DNA of 9,904 nucleotides from Verrucomicrobiota bacterium (GTDB lineage: Bacteria; Verrucomicrobiota; Verrucomicrobiia; Limisphaerales; J093). The notes beneath the pieces are model-generated. The model worked only from the letters and a program-made list of their open reading frames with translations. It was not told where the DNA came from and searched no databases. Positions within the stretch are counted from its first letter, which is position 1; each line of letters begins with the position of its first letter. Below, piece after piece: positions 1 to 7,418 of this stretch. The stretch covers positions 1-9,904 of the forward strand of contig RFJD01000472.1 in NCBI GenBank assembly GCA_003695015.1. Direction: 5' to 3'. The translations under genes were made by a program, and so were the position numbers.

Positions 1-1608
1 CAGGCTCAACCACACGTAGCCCAGCCAGACCCGGCCCAAGCGGACGCGGGGTTTGAGTTCCGGTTGGTCCGCCACCGCGGCCTGGGCCTGGCGCCAGAGT
101 TGTTCGGCCCGGGCCATGGTGACGAAGTTGAAGAAAGGCGTGTCGGTGCGGGAGAAGCAGGTCAGGTTCCAGCCGGCCGAAGCGTCGTGGAGCAGGGCCA
201 TGTAACGGCGGATGAACGGCGCGGCCGGGCCGTAGTAGCCGTCGAGGAACTCGTCGATCAGGCGGCGGTCGTCCTGGGAGGGATCCCAGAGCAACTGCGC
301 CAGCACCCAGGCGCGGAGCTCGCTGAACTCCGCGCCGTAGCCTTGATAGGCGCCCTGCTCGAAGAGGCCCTTCACGTGGTGGGCGGCGAAGAAGCGGACG
401 TTGGGCCCGAGCACGAACCAGTTGGGATGCGGCTGCAGGTAGTGGGCGAAGTCGGTGGTGTAGTCCCAGACGTAGAGCCGGTTGCAGATGGCGGCCCAAC
501 CCCGGATGTCCTCGGCAAAGGCGCGGTTGGCCGGGGCTTCCAGCGGTTCGCGGAAGTTGCACTCGATCGAGCAGAGCCGGACGATCACGTTGGGGCGCGG
601 GCGGATCGTCTTCGGCGGTTTGCGGGTGTACTGGTAGGCGAGGGTGTCGATGGCCACGTGGGGAAACTCCTTCCCGACCTCGGCCGCCACATAGTTGACG
701 AAGTCCAGCAACGAACCGGCGTGGCTGCCCTCCCGCTCGTCGATGGCGCGGCAGGCGTCACATTCGCAGGGCCGATGCCAGTCGTTTTGCGAGACCGAAA
801 CGATCCGGGCCTCGGGCGATTCCCGCAGCCACTGCTTGACCCGCTCGACGACGAACCGGCGCAGCTCCGGGTTGGTCAGGCAGAGCTGGGCATGGTCGGC
901 GGTGCGCTTGCCGTCCACGAGGCTGTACCACTCCGTATGTTCGGCGAAGTGTTCCTGCGGCGGCACCAGCGGGTAGAAGGTGTGAACGAAGCCCCGGTAG
1001 CGGATGCATCCGCCCCAATCCTCCGGGATGCGGGCCGACTGGCTGTTGGAAAAGTTCCGGACCGCCCAGCGCGCGTCGAAGGCCGGATACCAGAACGGAT
1101 CACGCGATTCGAAGGTTGGCGCGTAACGCACGTCCAAGTCCGGCACGACCAACTGGTCGGGTCGGGGAACCTGTTCCGCCCACGGCGTCCACCAGCGGAC
1201 GCCGCACTGCTGCTGGAGGAAGTGGGAAACCGCGTACAACGTGCCGCGGGGCCGGCCGCCGGCCAGCAGGAGCCGTTGGCCGCGGGTGCGGATGACGATT
1301 TCCTCCGGTCCCAGCGCATCGAACGGCACTTCCGGAAACGCCTCCCGAGCGGCCGGACCGTTGCCGACAATGATGCAGGCGTCCGGCGTTTGGACGCCGA
1401 CGTCCCGGACGGGGAACGGCTTGCCGGCCATCCGTCCCAAGGTTTCCGACAGTTCGTCCACCGCGTGTTGTTCCGGGGCCGAAAGCCCGATCTGGCGGAC
1501 GATGACCGTCGCCGGGCCGCGGTCGCGGGCGATGAGCGTGATGTCCGGCCGTCCGGACCAGGCGGTCAGGACGGACGCGGCCAGGAGAATGCTTCGGGTC
1601 GCTGACAT
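1..1608 (-). CDS. Secreted DUF4838 / alpha-glucuronidase N-domain-like protein (3' end outside window)
   Basis: Reading the minus strand from the ATG at 1608 gives 536 codons with no stop before the window edge, so the C-terminus is missing. Residues 1-19 look like a signal peptide: a short basic start, then ILLAASVLTAW. Residues about 40-150 resemble the GH67 N-terminal (hexosaminidase-like) domain, including GGRPRGTLYAVSHFLQQQ at 117-134 and the VRWW that follows. Residues about 165-500 match the DUF4838 pattern, with the CECDAC cysteine cluster at 281-286 and the aromatic-rich WDYTTDFAHYLQPHPNW at 381-397. Family members are typically secreted proteins of Verrucomicrobiota, Planctomycetes and Bacteroidota found near polysaccharide-degradation genes; the activity is not established, and a glycan-binding or hydrolytic role is inference. 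No strong Shine-Dalgarno precedes the ATG. The gene diverges from the M16 peptidase gene. I am confident of the reading frame and family, and less so of function. Confidence 0.88.
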   Translation of the reverse strand, partial: MSATRSILLAASVLTAWSGRPDITLIARDRGPATVIVRQIGLSAPEQHAVDELSETLGRMAGKPFPVRDVGVQTPDACIIVGNGPAAREAFPEVPFDALGPEEIVIRTRGQRLLLAGGRPRGTLYAVSHFLQQQCGVRWWTPWAEQVPRPDQLVVPDLDVRYAPTFESRDPFWYPAFDARWAVRNFSNSQSARIPEDWGGCIRYRGFVHTFYPLVPPQEHFAEHTEWYSLVDGKRTADHAQLCLTNPELRRFVVERVKQWLRESPEARIVSVSQNDWHRPCECDACRAIDEREGSHAGSLLDFVNYVAAEVGKEFPHVAIDTLAYQYTRKPPKTIRPRPNVIVRLCSIECNFREPLEAPANRAFAEDIRGWAAICNRLYVWDYTTDFAHYLQPHPNWFVLGPNVRFFAAHHVKGLFEQGAYQGYGAEFSELRAWVLAQLLWDPSQDDRRLIDEFLDGYYGPAAPFIRRYMALLHDASAGWNLTCFSRTDTPFFNFVTMARAEQLWRQAQAAVADQPELKPRVRLGRVWLGYVWLSL

Positions 1609-1710
1609 GGCTCGTTGGATGCAGGCGCAGGGTAGGGCAGGGGATGGAAGGCGTCGAGTCCGGAGTGCGGCGCGCCGTGTGTGCAGTGCAAGCCGGAGGA
1701 GGCTGCGAAG

Positions 1711-1740
1711 TTGTCAGCGTTTCCCGCCGGTCCGTATGCT
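1711..1740 (+). promoter_or_regulatory. Candidate sigma70-type promoter for the M16 peptidase gene
   Basis: TTGTCA at 1711-1716 (five of six matches to the -35 consensus) is followed after 18 nt by TATGCT at 1735-1740 (four of six matches to the -10 consensus). Transcription would begin about 7 nt later, right at the GTG at 1747. That would make the peptidase mRNA leaderless or nearly so. The match is by eye only, and the region is also covered by an alternative upstream start model. Confidence 0.42.
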
Positions 1741-1746
1741 GGGGGC

Positions 1747-3039
1747 GTGAGCAGGAGAACCTGGGTTCCCCGGGCCGTCGTCCATCGTTTCGAGGGAGGC
1801 GCGCGTCTGTTGGTCGCCCCCATGCCGCACATGGCCAGCGTGAGCGTCGGCTTCTGGGTGGCGGTGGGCGGGCGGCATGAGCGCCCGGAGGAGAACGGCA
1901 TTGGCCACTTCATCGAGCACATGCTTTTCAAGGGGACGCGCCGCCGCAGCGCCCGACAGATTTCCGAGGACATCGAGGGTGTGGGCGGATACCTCAACGC
2001 TTTCACCAGCGAGGAACACACCTGCTACTACGCCCGGGCGCCCCGGCGGCATCTGGACCGGATGATCGACGTGCTCGCGGACATGTTCCTGAACCCGAGG
2101 TTCGATCCGGTCGAGGTCGAGAAGGAACGCGGCGTGATCAAGGAGGAGATCGCCATGTACCTCGACCAGCCTCACCAACTGGTGCAGGAACTGCTGAACG
2201 CCGCGCTCTGGCCGGAACATCCGTTGGGCCGACCGCTGACCGGCACGCCGGAGGGGTTGGACCGGCTGGGCCGGGAACAGCTTCGGGCCTACCACCGCAG
2301 CCACTACACGGCCGCCCAATTGGTGGTGACTGTGGCCGGCGGGGTGGAGGAACGGGAAGTCCGGCGGGCCTGCGACGCGCTTTGGCGGCGATTGCCGGCA
2401 GGAAGCCAAACCGCATGCGTGCCGGCGCCACCGGCCGACCAGGAGCCGCGCTTCCGGCTTGTGACCCGGCAGGTGGAGCAGGCCCAACTGGCCGTGGGCT
2501 TCCGAACCTGCGCCCACGACGACCCCCGGCGGTTCGCCCTCCGGATCCTCAACGCGATCGTCGGCGAGAACATGAGTTCGCGCCTGTTCGTCCGCCTGCG
2601 GGAGGATTTGGGGCTGGCTTACGCCGTCCACAGCTCGACCAGTTTTTTCCGGGACACGGGCGATCTGGCGATTTTCTGCGGGCTGGATCCCGCGAATCTG
2701 ACGCGCGCCTTCCGGCTGGTCCTCGAGGAGCTGAAGCGACTGGCTTCGCGGGCGCCGGGCCGGGCGGAATTCGAGCGGGCCCGCGAATACGCCCTCGGCC
2801 AGGTCGATCTCGGGATCGAGGGAACCGAGAACTGCATGAACTGGCTGGGGGAACAGTTCCTGGCGCACGGGCGGTTGCGCAGTCCGTTGACGCTGAAGCA
2901 GCGCCTGGCTCGCGTCACACCGGCGGAGGTTCGCCGGGTGGCGGCGGACTTTTTCCGGCCGGAACGGCTGGCCGTGGCGGTGGTGGGGCCGGTCAAGAGC
3001 TTGGGCCGCCTGCGCCGGTGGGTGGGCGAGCTGACCTGA
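1747..3039 (+). CDS. M16 family zinc metallopeptidase (processing peptidase / PqqL-like)
   Basis: Encodes 430 aa from GTG 1747. The inverted zinc motif HxxEH is present as HFIEH at residues 54-58, and the third ligand, E134 in VIKEEIAMY, lies 75 residues after the last histidine, the spacing of mitochondrial-processing-peptidase beta subunits. The second M16 domain (about 170-420) carries the paired substrate-binding segment RLREDLGLAYAVHS. Length suits the approximately 420-aa single-chain bacterial members (MlpA/YmxG type), which act as dimers on short peptides. I see no signal peptide, so it is probably cytoplasmic. Start choice: GTG 1747 places the protein start close to the conserved VHRFEGGARLL strand and sits directly after a promoter candidate. 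TTG 1711 (12 residues longer) has a strong GGAGGAGG at 1695-1702, 8 nt upstream. GTG 1681 is a third option. The gene converges on the FG-GAP gene 24 nt downstream. Confidence 0.93.
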   Translation: MSRRTWVPRAVVHRFEGGARLLVAPMPHMASVSVGFWVAVGGRHERPEENGIGHFIEHMLFKGTRRRSARQISEDIEGVGGYLNAFTSEEHTCYYARAPRRHLDRMIDVLADMFLNPRFDPVEVEKERGVIKEEIAMYLDQPHQLVQELLNAALWPEHPLGRPLTGTPEGLDRLGREQLRAYHRSHYTAAQLVVTVAGGVEEREVRRACDALWRRLPAGSQTACVPAPPADQEPRFRLVTRQVEQAQLAVGFRTCAHDDPRRFALRILNAIVGENMSSRLFVRLREDLGLAYAVHSSTSFFRDTGDLAIFCGLDPANLTRAFRLVLEELKRLASRAPGRAEFERAREYALGQVDLGIEGTENCMNWLGEQFLAHGRLRSPLTLKQRLARVTPAEVRRVAADFFRPERLAVAVVGPVKSLGRLRRWVGELT

Positions 3040-3059
3040 GCCGGCACCGGCGGTGCGGC
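3040..3059. terminator. Hairpin between convergent genes, possible bidirectional terminator
   Basis: In the 24-nt gap between two convergent stop codons, GCC (3040-3042) and GCACC (3044-3048) pair with GGTGC (3052-3056) and GGC (3057-3059). G3043 is bulged and the loop is 3 nt. There is no T tract on either strand, so termination is an inference from position and stem strength. Confidence 0.4.
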
Positions 3060-3063
3060 AGGT

Positions 3064-4263
3064 TCAGCGGGAGGCCGCCGGCCGGTTGAGCAGGACGTCG
3101 ATCCGGGGCGCCCGGTGGTGGTAGGGCTTCATGATGATGTCGATCCGGCCGTCGCCATCGACGTCCGCCGCCTGGCCTTCGTGGATGCCCAAGCCGGCGG
3201 AAACCACCCTTTCCCGAAAACCACCGCGGCCGTCGCCGAACCAGAGGAAGGTCCGGGCCTCGTCTCCGGCGCCCGGGTCCCCCATTTCCCCGATGAGGAT
3301 GTCCAAGTGGCCGTCGCCATCGAAGTCGCGCACCTCGCAGGTGTGGCCGTGCCGGACCGCCCGGAGATCGTGCGCCTCCCAGCGACCATCCCGCCATTGG
3401 TACCAGCGGGCGACGCCGTCCATGTCGCCGGGTGAAAACACCACCTCCGGCCGGCCGCCTTCGACCAGTTGGCCCGCGGCGCATTGGGTGAAGCGCATCG
3501 AGTCGTCGATGACCTCGACGGCGAACGTCCCGTTGGCCAGACGTCGGAACCACCGGCCGCCCCCGACCAGGTCCGGAACGCCGTCCCCATCCACGTCCAC
3601 CGGCCGGGAGGGAAAGCCCTCGCATTCGGCGCCCTTTTCCCAGCGGTAAACCACGCGGGCCTGCCATGCCGAGGGATCGCGCGGCCGGACCGGGATTTCG
3701 AACCAGAGCAACGCGCGGGCGCCCTGGTTCCATGAGATCAGCTCCGGCCGGCCGTCGCCGTCATAATCGGCGATCGTCTGGTCGTGGTGTTTGTGGGCGC
3801 CGGTTTTCTTGATGGCGTGGCGCGGCCAGGGCAGGTCGAATCGCGGCGCCGGGTTTTCCCACCACCACAGGTTCGGGCCGCTGGCGTCCTGGCCCAGGAC
3901 GAGGTCCAGGTCGCCGTCGCCATCGAGGTCGGCCGCGGCGCCGCCGGCTTCCGGCTTCAGAAGTCCGGGCTCGATGACGCGCCGGTCCCAACCGCGGCCG
4001 TTCCAGCGGTACCAGACCACGGCCGGGGCGCGGGTGCGTTCCCCCACGGCGAAATCGGTGATGCCGTCGCCGTCGAAATCGGCCGCGACGCAACAGGTTT
4101 GCTGGTTGCCGGAGTTGGGTGGGGCAAGGAAACCGTCCGCGCTGCTGCGGCGTTCCCAGTGGATCGGCTGGGCCATGCCGCCGGCGGCCCAAGCCAAGGC
4201 CAACAGCCATGGGCCGAAGCGGGTCGGCGGGCGTTTCGGATGCGGGAAGGTCTGGTTTGTCAT
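3064..4263 (-). CDS. Secreted FG-GAP/VCBS repeat protein, probable seven-bladed beta-propeller
   Basis: Encodes 399 aa from ATG 4263. A signal peptide is visible: a basic start, hydrophobic WLLALAWAAGG at 19-29, and probable cleavage after GMA at residue 31. Six calcium-binding DxDxDG motifs of the FG-GAP/VCBS type begin at D62, D112, D166, D223, D313 and D367, each followed by a hydrophobic (I/L)D-type strand. A seventh, degenerate unit lies around 263-276 (GQLVEGGRPEVVF), so the regular 40-57 residue spacing fits seven blades. Such proteins fold as integrin-alpha-like propellers and are exported; binding to carbohydrate or protein is typical, but no ligand can be named here. The same frame stays open upstream to 4485, but that extension is cysteine-rich translation of intergenic repeats, and the signal peptide supports 4263. 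No clear ribosome-binding site is visible. Confidence 0.9.
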   Translation of the reverse strand: MTNQTFPHPKRPPTRFGPWLLALAWAAGGMAQPIHWERRSSADGFLAPPNSGNQQTCCVAADFDGDGITDFAVGERTRAPAVVWYRWNGRGWDRRVIEPGLLKPEAGGAAADLDGDGDLDLVLGQDASGPNLWWWENPAPRFDLPWPRHAIKKTGAHKHHDQTIADYDGDGRPELISWNQGARALLWFEIPVRPRDPSAWQARVVYRWEKGAECEGFPSRPVDVDGDGVPDLVGGGRWFRRLANGTFAVEVIDDSMRFTQCAAGQLVEGGRPEVVFSPGDMDGVARWYQWRDGRWEAHDLRAVRHGHTCEVRDFDGDGHLDILIGEMGDPGAGDEARTFLWFGDGRGGFRERVVSAGLGIHEGQAADVDGDGRIDIIMKPYHHRAPRIDVLLNRPAASR

Positions 4264-4347
4264 GGGATCGGCGCTTTCGGCGACGATGCTGGGCGGCGCG
4301 CCGCATGGTGTCCAGCCCTTTGGATGACGGTCGTGGTTGTGACCGGG

Positions 4348-4525
4348 GTGTTGCCGGCTGGAAGCTCCAGCACAGTTGCAGGCTCTGGAGCGCAGGCATC
4401 CTTGCCTGCCGCTCCAAAGTGTTGCCGGCTGGAAGCTTGCAGTACAGTGGCTGCCTTCCATGTGGTGCCGGCATCCTGCCTGCAACTCCTTGGTGGTGTG
4501 GCGCAGGTATCCTGCCGGCCCGTTT
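4348..4525. repeat. Degenerate tandem/palindromic intergenic repeats ('GCAGGCATCCTTGCCTGC' type)
   Basis: A perfect 19-bp direct repeat, GTGTTGCCGGCTGGAAGCT, occurs at 4348-4366 and 4419-4437, a period of 71 bp. Each copy is followed by a palindromic core: GCAGGCATCCTTGCCTGC at 4392-4409 and GCCGGCATCCTGCCTGC at 4467-4483. A third partial unit has GCAGGTATCCTGCCGGC at 4503-4519. The first core sits in a longer hairpin, 4387-4415 (5+7 bp with one bulge). Similar elements are common between genes in Verrucomicrobiota genomes, and their spurious translations (AGILPA-like) are frequent in databases. The repeats lie upstream of the FG-GAP gene and downstream of the pseudouridine synthase gene. No coding function is seen. 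Confidence 0.7.
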
Positions 4526-4535
4526 TTCCAACCAT

Positions 4536-4548
4536 CCGGCAGTGCCGG
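4536..4548 (-). terminator. Small hairpin just after the pseudouridine synthase stop codon
   Basis: CCGGC and GCCGG form a perfect 5-bp stem with a 3-nt loop, 4 nt beyond the minus-strand stop at 4553-4555. No U-tract follows on the minus strand; there is an A run instead. A role in ending the chaperone/pseudouridine synthase transcript is only suggested by position. Confidence 0.22.
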
Positions 4549-4552
4549 GCGC

Positions 4553-5401
4553 TCAATCTCCGGCTTGATCCGCCGGGCCCCAACCGACGGCGGGCGCCGC
4601 CGGCGCGTAGCGGCGCAGGTACTTCAGGGCGACCCGGAAGTCCTTCGGGAGCGGCGATTCGAAGACGATCGTTTCGCCGGTGGCCGGGTGGCGGAGTTCG
4701 ACCCGCTGCCAATGGACCGCGGCGCGGCCGATGAGCGGTCGCTCCGGTTCCCGTCGTTTGGGCCGGTAGTCGGGTTTCAAGCGGGAGAGCAGCAGGGGCG
4801 GTCCGTCATAGACGGGGTCGCCCACCACGGGAAGCCGTCGCCACCGCAGATGCAGGCGGACTTGGTGCCAGCGGTCGGTAAGCGGTCGGGCCCGCCAGAG
4901 CGCGTGGCCGGCGAAGGTTTCGATCCGCTCGAAAAGAGTGACCGATTTCTTGCCGTGGCGGTGATCGACCCGCATGCGGGTGGGGTCCTTGGGATGCGGG
5001 CTCAGGCGCAGGCGGACCTCGAACCGGCTTTCGGGCGGCACGCCCTGGGTCAGGACCACGCAGTCCACCACCGGTTTTTCGGCGTGGAACTGGTTGACCA
5101 AGGCGGTGTGAGCCTCCGGGTTCCTGGCCAGGACGAGCACGCCGGAGGCTTCGGCGTCCATCCGGCAGACGTGCCGGAGGAAGCTCAGCCGGCGTTCGGC
5201 TGCCCATGGCCGGCCTTCCCGGATGCCCTGCTGGAGCAGCCCGACCAGTGACGGTCGCCCGGCCATCCCGGGTTCGCCGGGCGCGGCGGGCGGTCCGGCC
5301 GGTTTGTCCAACACCAGCAGGTGGTCGTCCTCATGGAGGACCGCCAGCGGCCAGAACTCCCGGGTCGCCGGGGAGGAGAGCTTGATGACCTGGGGGCTCA
5401 A
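4553..5401 (-). CDS. RluA-family RNA pseudouridine synthase with divergent active-site motif
   Basis: Encodes 282 aa if translation starts at TTG 5401. The RluA catalytic fold is recognisable: entry strand VLHEDDHLLVLDKPAG (21-36), catalytic-aspartate loop CRMDAEASGVLVLAR (79-93, Asp82), and the conserved WHQVRLHL (178-185) and VVGDPVYDG (192-200) blocks. No S4 domain is present, as in the shorter RluA-type enzymes. The family converts specific uridines in rRNA or tRNA to pseudouridine; the target cannot be told. Odd points: the usual HRLDRxTSG is CRMDAEASG, and the usual KxY at the next conserved strand reads DCV (113-115), so the conserved active-site tyrosine appears absent. Start choice is uncertain: TTG 5401 gives MSPQVIKLSSPATREFW and leaves a 25-nt gap after the upstream chaperone gene, while GTG 5446 would overlap that gene's end by 20 nt. 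The two genes probably share a transcript. Confidence 0.86.
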   Translation of the reverse strand: MSPQVIKLSSPATREFWPLAVLHEDDHLLVLDKPAGPPAAPGEPGMAGRPSLVGLLQQGIREGRPWAAERRLSFLRHVCRMDAEASGVLVLARNPEAHTALVNQFHAEKPVVDCVVLTQGVPPESRFEVRLRLSPHPKDPTRMRVDHRHGKKSVTLFERIETFAGHALWRARPLTDRWHQVRLHLRWRRLPVVGDPVYDGPPLLLSRLKPDYRPKRREPERPLIGRAAVHWQRVELRHPATGETIVFESPLPKDFRVALKYLRRYAPAAPAVGWGPADQAGD

Positions 5402-5426
5402 ACCGTGCGTTGGGCGGCGCCCGGTC

Positions 5427-7157
5427 TCAGGGGTTGGCGGGCGCACTCTGGCCGGAATCCTGGCCGCCGGAGTCGGACGTTTCCTGCCCCTGGCTGGCCT
5501 GGACCTGGTCGGAAGGGAAGCGGATGTCGCTGACCTCGATGCGCCGGGCCAGCCATTCCCGGAAGGCGGCCATCCGGCCCTGGTCCTGCATGCGGGCCAA
5601 CTGGTCGGGCAGGGCGGCCTTGAGTTCCTCTTCGTCCACCGGCTCGCGTTTGCGGACGTAGATGGCCACGCCACCATCGGCCAGCGGGATGAAGTCACTC
5701 AGTTCGCCTTCCTTGAGTTCAGCGGCCACGCTGACCACCCGGCTGAAGGGCAGGTAGGCCGGCCAACCCGGCACGTTCCGGCTGCTACGGGAGAACCGGG
5801 GCAGCCGGATCCACCCGTGCCCGGTCTCGAACACCGCGTTGGCGAACGGCTTGCCTTCCTTGAGGGCCTGGCGCAACTGCTCGACCAGCTTGCGGCCTTC
5901 CTCGACGGCCAACCGCCGGGCCTCCTCCCGGCGGAAATCCTCCGTCACCCGGGCGCGGATTTCCTCCAAAGGCGGCACGGTGCTGGGGATGCGTTCCTTG
6001 AAGGCGATGAGGTCCACCGCGTCCTCGCCCACCAGCGGCGCGGAGAAGGGACGGTCGGGCCCGAGCTTGAAGGCGATTTCGACGAAGTTGCGCGCCACGC
6101 CGGGGATGGGGGCGGTGGCCCGTTCGGTGAACGGCTGGGTGCTCTGGACCTTCAAGCCTTTGGCCTCCGCCAGCACAAACAGGTTGGTCACGGCCATCGG
6201 CTCCTTCTCGAACAGCTCGGTGCCGAACTTGGCCGCTTCGCGCCGGGCGATCACCAACGCCAGCCGGTCCCGTTCCTCTTCGCGGAGCTTGAGCTTGGCC
6301 TGCTCGGGCGGGAGCACCTGGCCGTTGGTGTCGAGGAAGGCATTCGCGCCCCGCTGCTGGTAGAGGGCGTCCAGTCGTTCGGTCAGGTTGGTGATCTTGG
6401 CCAGTTCGGCCTCGGCTTGGGCGACGTAGTTCGAGGCCGGAAAACGGACGTAATACACGGCCACCTTCTCCGGCGTGCGGTACATCGCCATCCGGTTGGT
6501 GTAGAACTCGGCGACCGCCTCGGGGGTGACCTGGACCTTGTCCAGGAAATTGGTGGCCATGATCCGGAGCGCCTCGGCTTGGATGCGCTCGTTTGCGATC
6601 CGGTACTGCCGGGCCGCCTCCCGCGGAGTCACCAGTGCACCCGCCGCGCCGACCACGTCGAACATGTGGTCGATGGCGATCTCGTGTTTGATGAAGCGGG
6701 TGATGTCTTCGGGCGGAATCCGGCGCTGCTCCATCCGCTCGACGAACTGGCGGTAGTTGGCGCGGGCGGTCTCCGGCTGTCCGGGCGAGCCGAAGTTGCG
6801 CAACACCCACTCGGCCACGGCCTGGTCGCTGACTTCGATGTCGAGCGCCTCGATCTGGGACAACAACACCAGCCGGTTGCGGGCTTCCTGATCGAGGTCG
6901 AAGCCCATCTGCCGGGCGTTGACGTCGTCCGGGAACCGGCCGAACCGCAGGAAAAAGCTGAGTTGGACCTCCAAGGCGGCCTGCTGGAAGCGTTCGACCG
7001 GGATGGGCCGGCCGTTCATGGTTCCGTAAGTCCGGGCACCCCGGATCGCCCCGCCGCGTCTCGACGTGGGCGTGAAGAAAATCACAAAGCTGACGATGGT
7101 GGCAGCAATGATGATCCCCCACAGCCACGTCGAGTGCTTTCGTATTGTGCCAAACAT
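5427..7157 (-). CDS. Membrane-anchored PpiD/SurA-like periplasmic chaperone
   Basis: Encodes 576 aa from ATG 7157. One N-terminal transmembrane anchor (WLWGIIIAATIVSFVIFF, 11-28) follows a short basic start MFGTIRKHST, giving an N-in topology with the bulk in the periplasm. Residues about 45-230 resemble the SurA N-terminal (SurA_N_3) chaperone domain, predicted mostly helical. Residues about 350-430 (FSAPLVGEDAVDLIAFKERI, then a helical segment rich in E and R) match the tail of a PpiD parvulin module, and 440-540 look like a second degenerate module. I do not see a complete PpiC-type rotamase with its usual GGDLGW-type strand, so it may work as a holdase rather than an isomerase. The C-terminal 30 residues are low-complexity Q/S/G. 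A TTG at 7166 could add three residues, but the ATG at 7157 gives the start usual for the family. It is followed closely by the pseudouridine synthase gene. Confidence 0.88.
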   Translation of the reverse strand: MFGTIRKHSTWLWGIIIAATIVSFVIFFTPTSRRGGAIRGARTYGTMNGRPIPVERFQQAALEVQLSFFLRFGRFPDDVNARQMGFDLDQEARNRLVLLSQIEALDIEVSDQAVAEWVLRNFGSPGQPETARANYRQFVERMEQRRIPPEDITRFIKHEIAIDHMFDVVGAAGALVTPREAARQYRIANERIQAEALRIMATNFLDKVQVTPEAVAEFYTNRMAMYRTPEKVAVYYVRFPASNYVAQAEAELAKITNLTERLDALYQQRGANAFLDTNGQVLPPEQAKLKLREEERDRLALVIARREAAKFGTELFEKEPMAVTNLFVLAEAKGLKVQSTQPFTERATAPIPGVARNFVEIAFKLGPDRPFSAPLVGEDAVDLIAFKERIPSTVPPLEEIRARVTEDFRREEARRLAVEEGRKLVEQLRQALKEGKPFANAVFETGHGWIRLPRFSRSSRNVPGWPAYLPFSRVVSVAAELKEGELSDFIPLADGGVAIYVRKREPVDEEELKAALPDQLARMQDQGRMAAFREWLARRIEVSDIRFPSDQVQASQGQETSDSGGQDSGQSAPANP

Positions 7158-7183
7158 AAGCGTCAACGACTCAAGAAGCGCGA

Positions 7184-7213
7184 AGGCTAAAGGCCGCCGC
7201 CGCAGGTGGTCAA
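7184..7213 (-). promoter_or_regulatory. Candidate promoter for the PpiD/SurA-like chaperone gene
   Basis: On the minus strand TTGACC (7213-7208, five of six matches to -35) is followed after 18 nt by TAGCCT (7189-7184, a weak -10). The start of transcription would fall near 7177, leaving a leader of about 20 nt before ATG 7157. The geometry is the same 18-nt spacing as the M16 promoter candidate. Identified by eye only. Confidence 0.33.
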
Positions 7214-7313
7214 ACGGAAAAGGGAGCGCCGGTTGTCCGGGCGTTCGCCCCCGGTCCGAGGTGGGGCCGGCCGCCCGGCCAATCCAACCGTTCCGAACGT
7301 CGGCGCATTTGGC

Positions 7314-7341
7314 TTGGAGGCGGGAGGGGAGCCCCTATGCT
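7314..7341 (+). promoter_or_regulatory. Weak promoter candidate for the M48 peptidase gene
   Basis: TTGGAG (7314-7319) and TATGCT (7336-7341) are spaced by 16 nt. The -10 hexamer is identical to that of the M16 promoter candidate; the -35 is poor. A leader of roughly 70 nt would precede GTG 7419. Confidence 0.22.
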
Positions 7342-7418
7342 CGACGCCGAAAACCCGTCGGCGGGCAGGCCGGGCGGCGTGGCCCCGCCGGGAGAGTGCA
7401 GGTGACCGGGAACCGAGC

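Noticed and set aside
64..1605. Plus-strand open frame of 513 codons at the left edge
   Set aside because: It lies wholly antisense to the DUF4838 gene, whose minus-strand protein has clear domain motifs. The plus-strand product is V/G/R/D-rich with no family pattern, a usual effect of GC-biased third positions.
1714..2868. Minus-strand open frame of 384 codons
   Set aside because: Antisense shadow of the M16 peptidase gene, which has intact zinc-binding motifs.
4264..4485. 74-codon upstream extension of the FG-GAP protein
   Set aside because: The added residues are cysteine-rich translations of the intergenic repeats and would bury the signal peptide that begins at 4263.
4348..4525. CRISPR array
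   Set aside because: Only two full units with a 71-bp period, poorly conserved outside a 19-bp part, no uniform spacers and no cas genes nearby.
5223..7190. Plus-strand open frame of 655 codons
   Set aside because: Antisense to the PpiD/SurA-like gene and the start of the pseudouridine synthase gene. It is longer than either real gene, but its product is compositionally biased and has no signal or domain pattern.
7206..7418. 71-codon upstream extension of the M48 peptidase
   Set aside because: Arginine/proline/glycine-rich with no family similarity, and it covers the presumed promoter region. GTG 7419 gives a plausible N-terminus.
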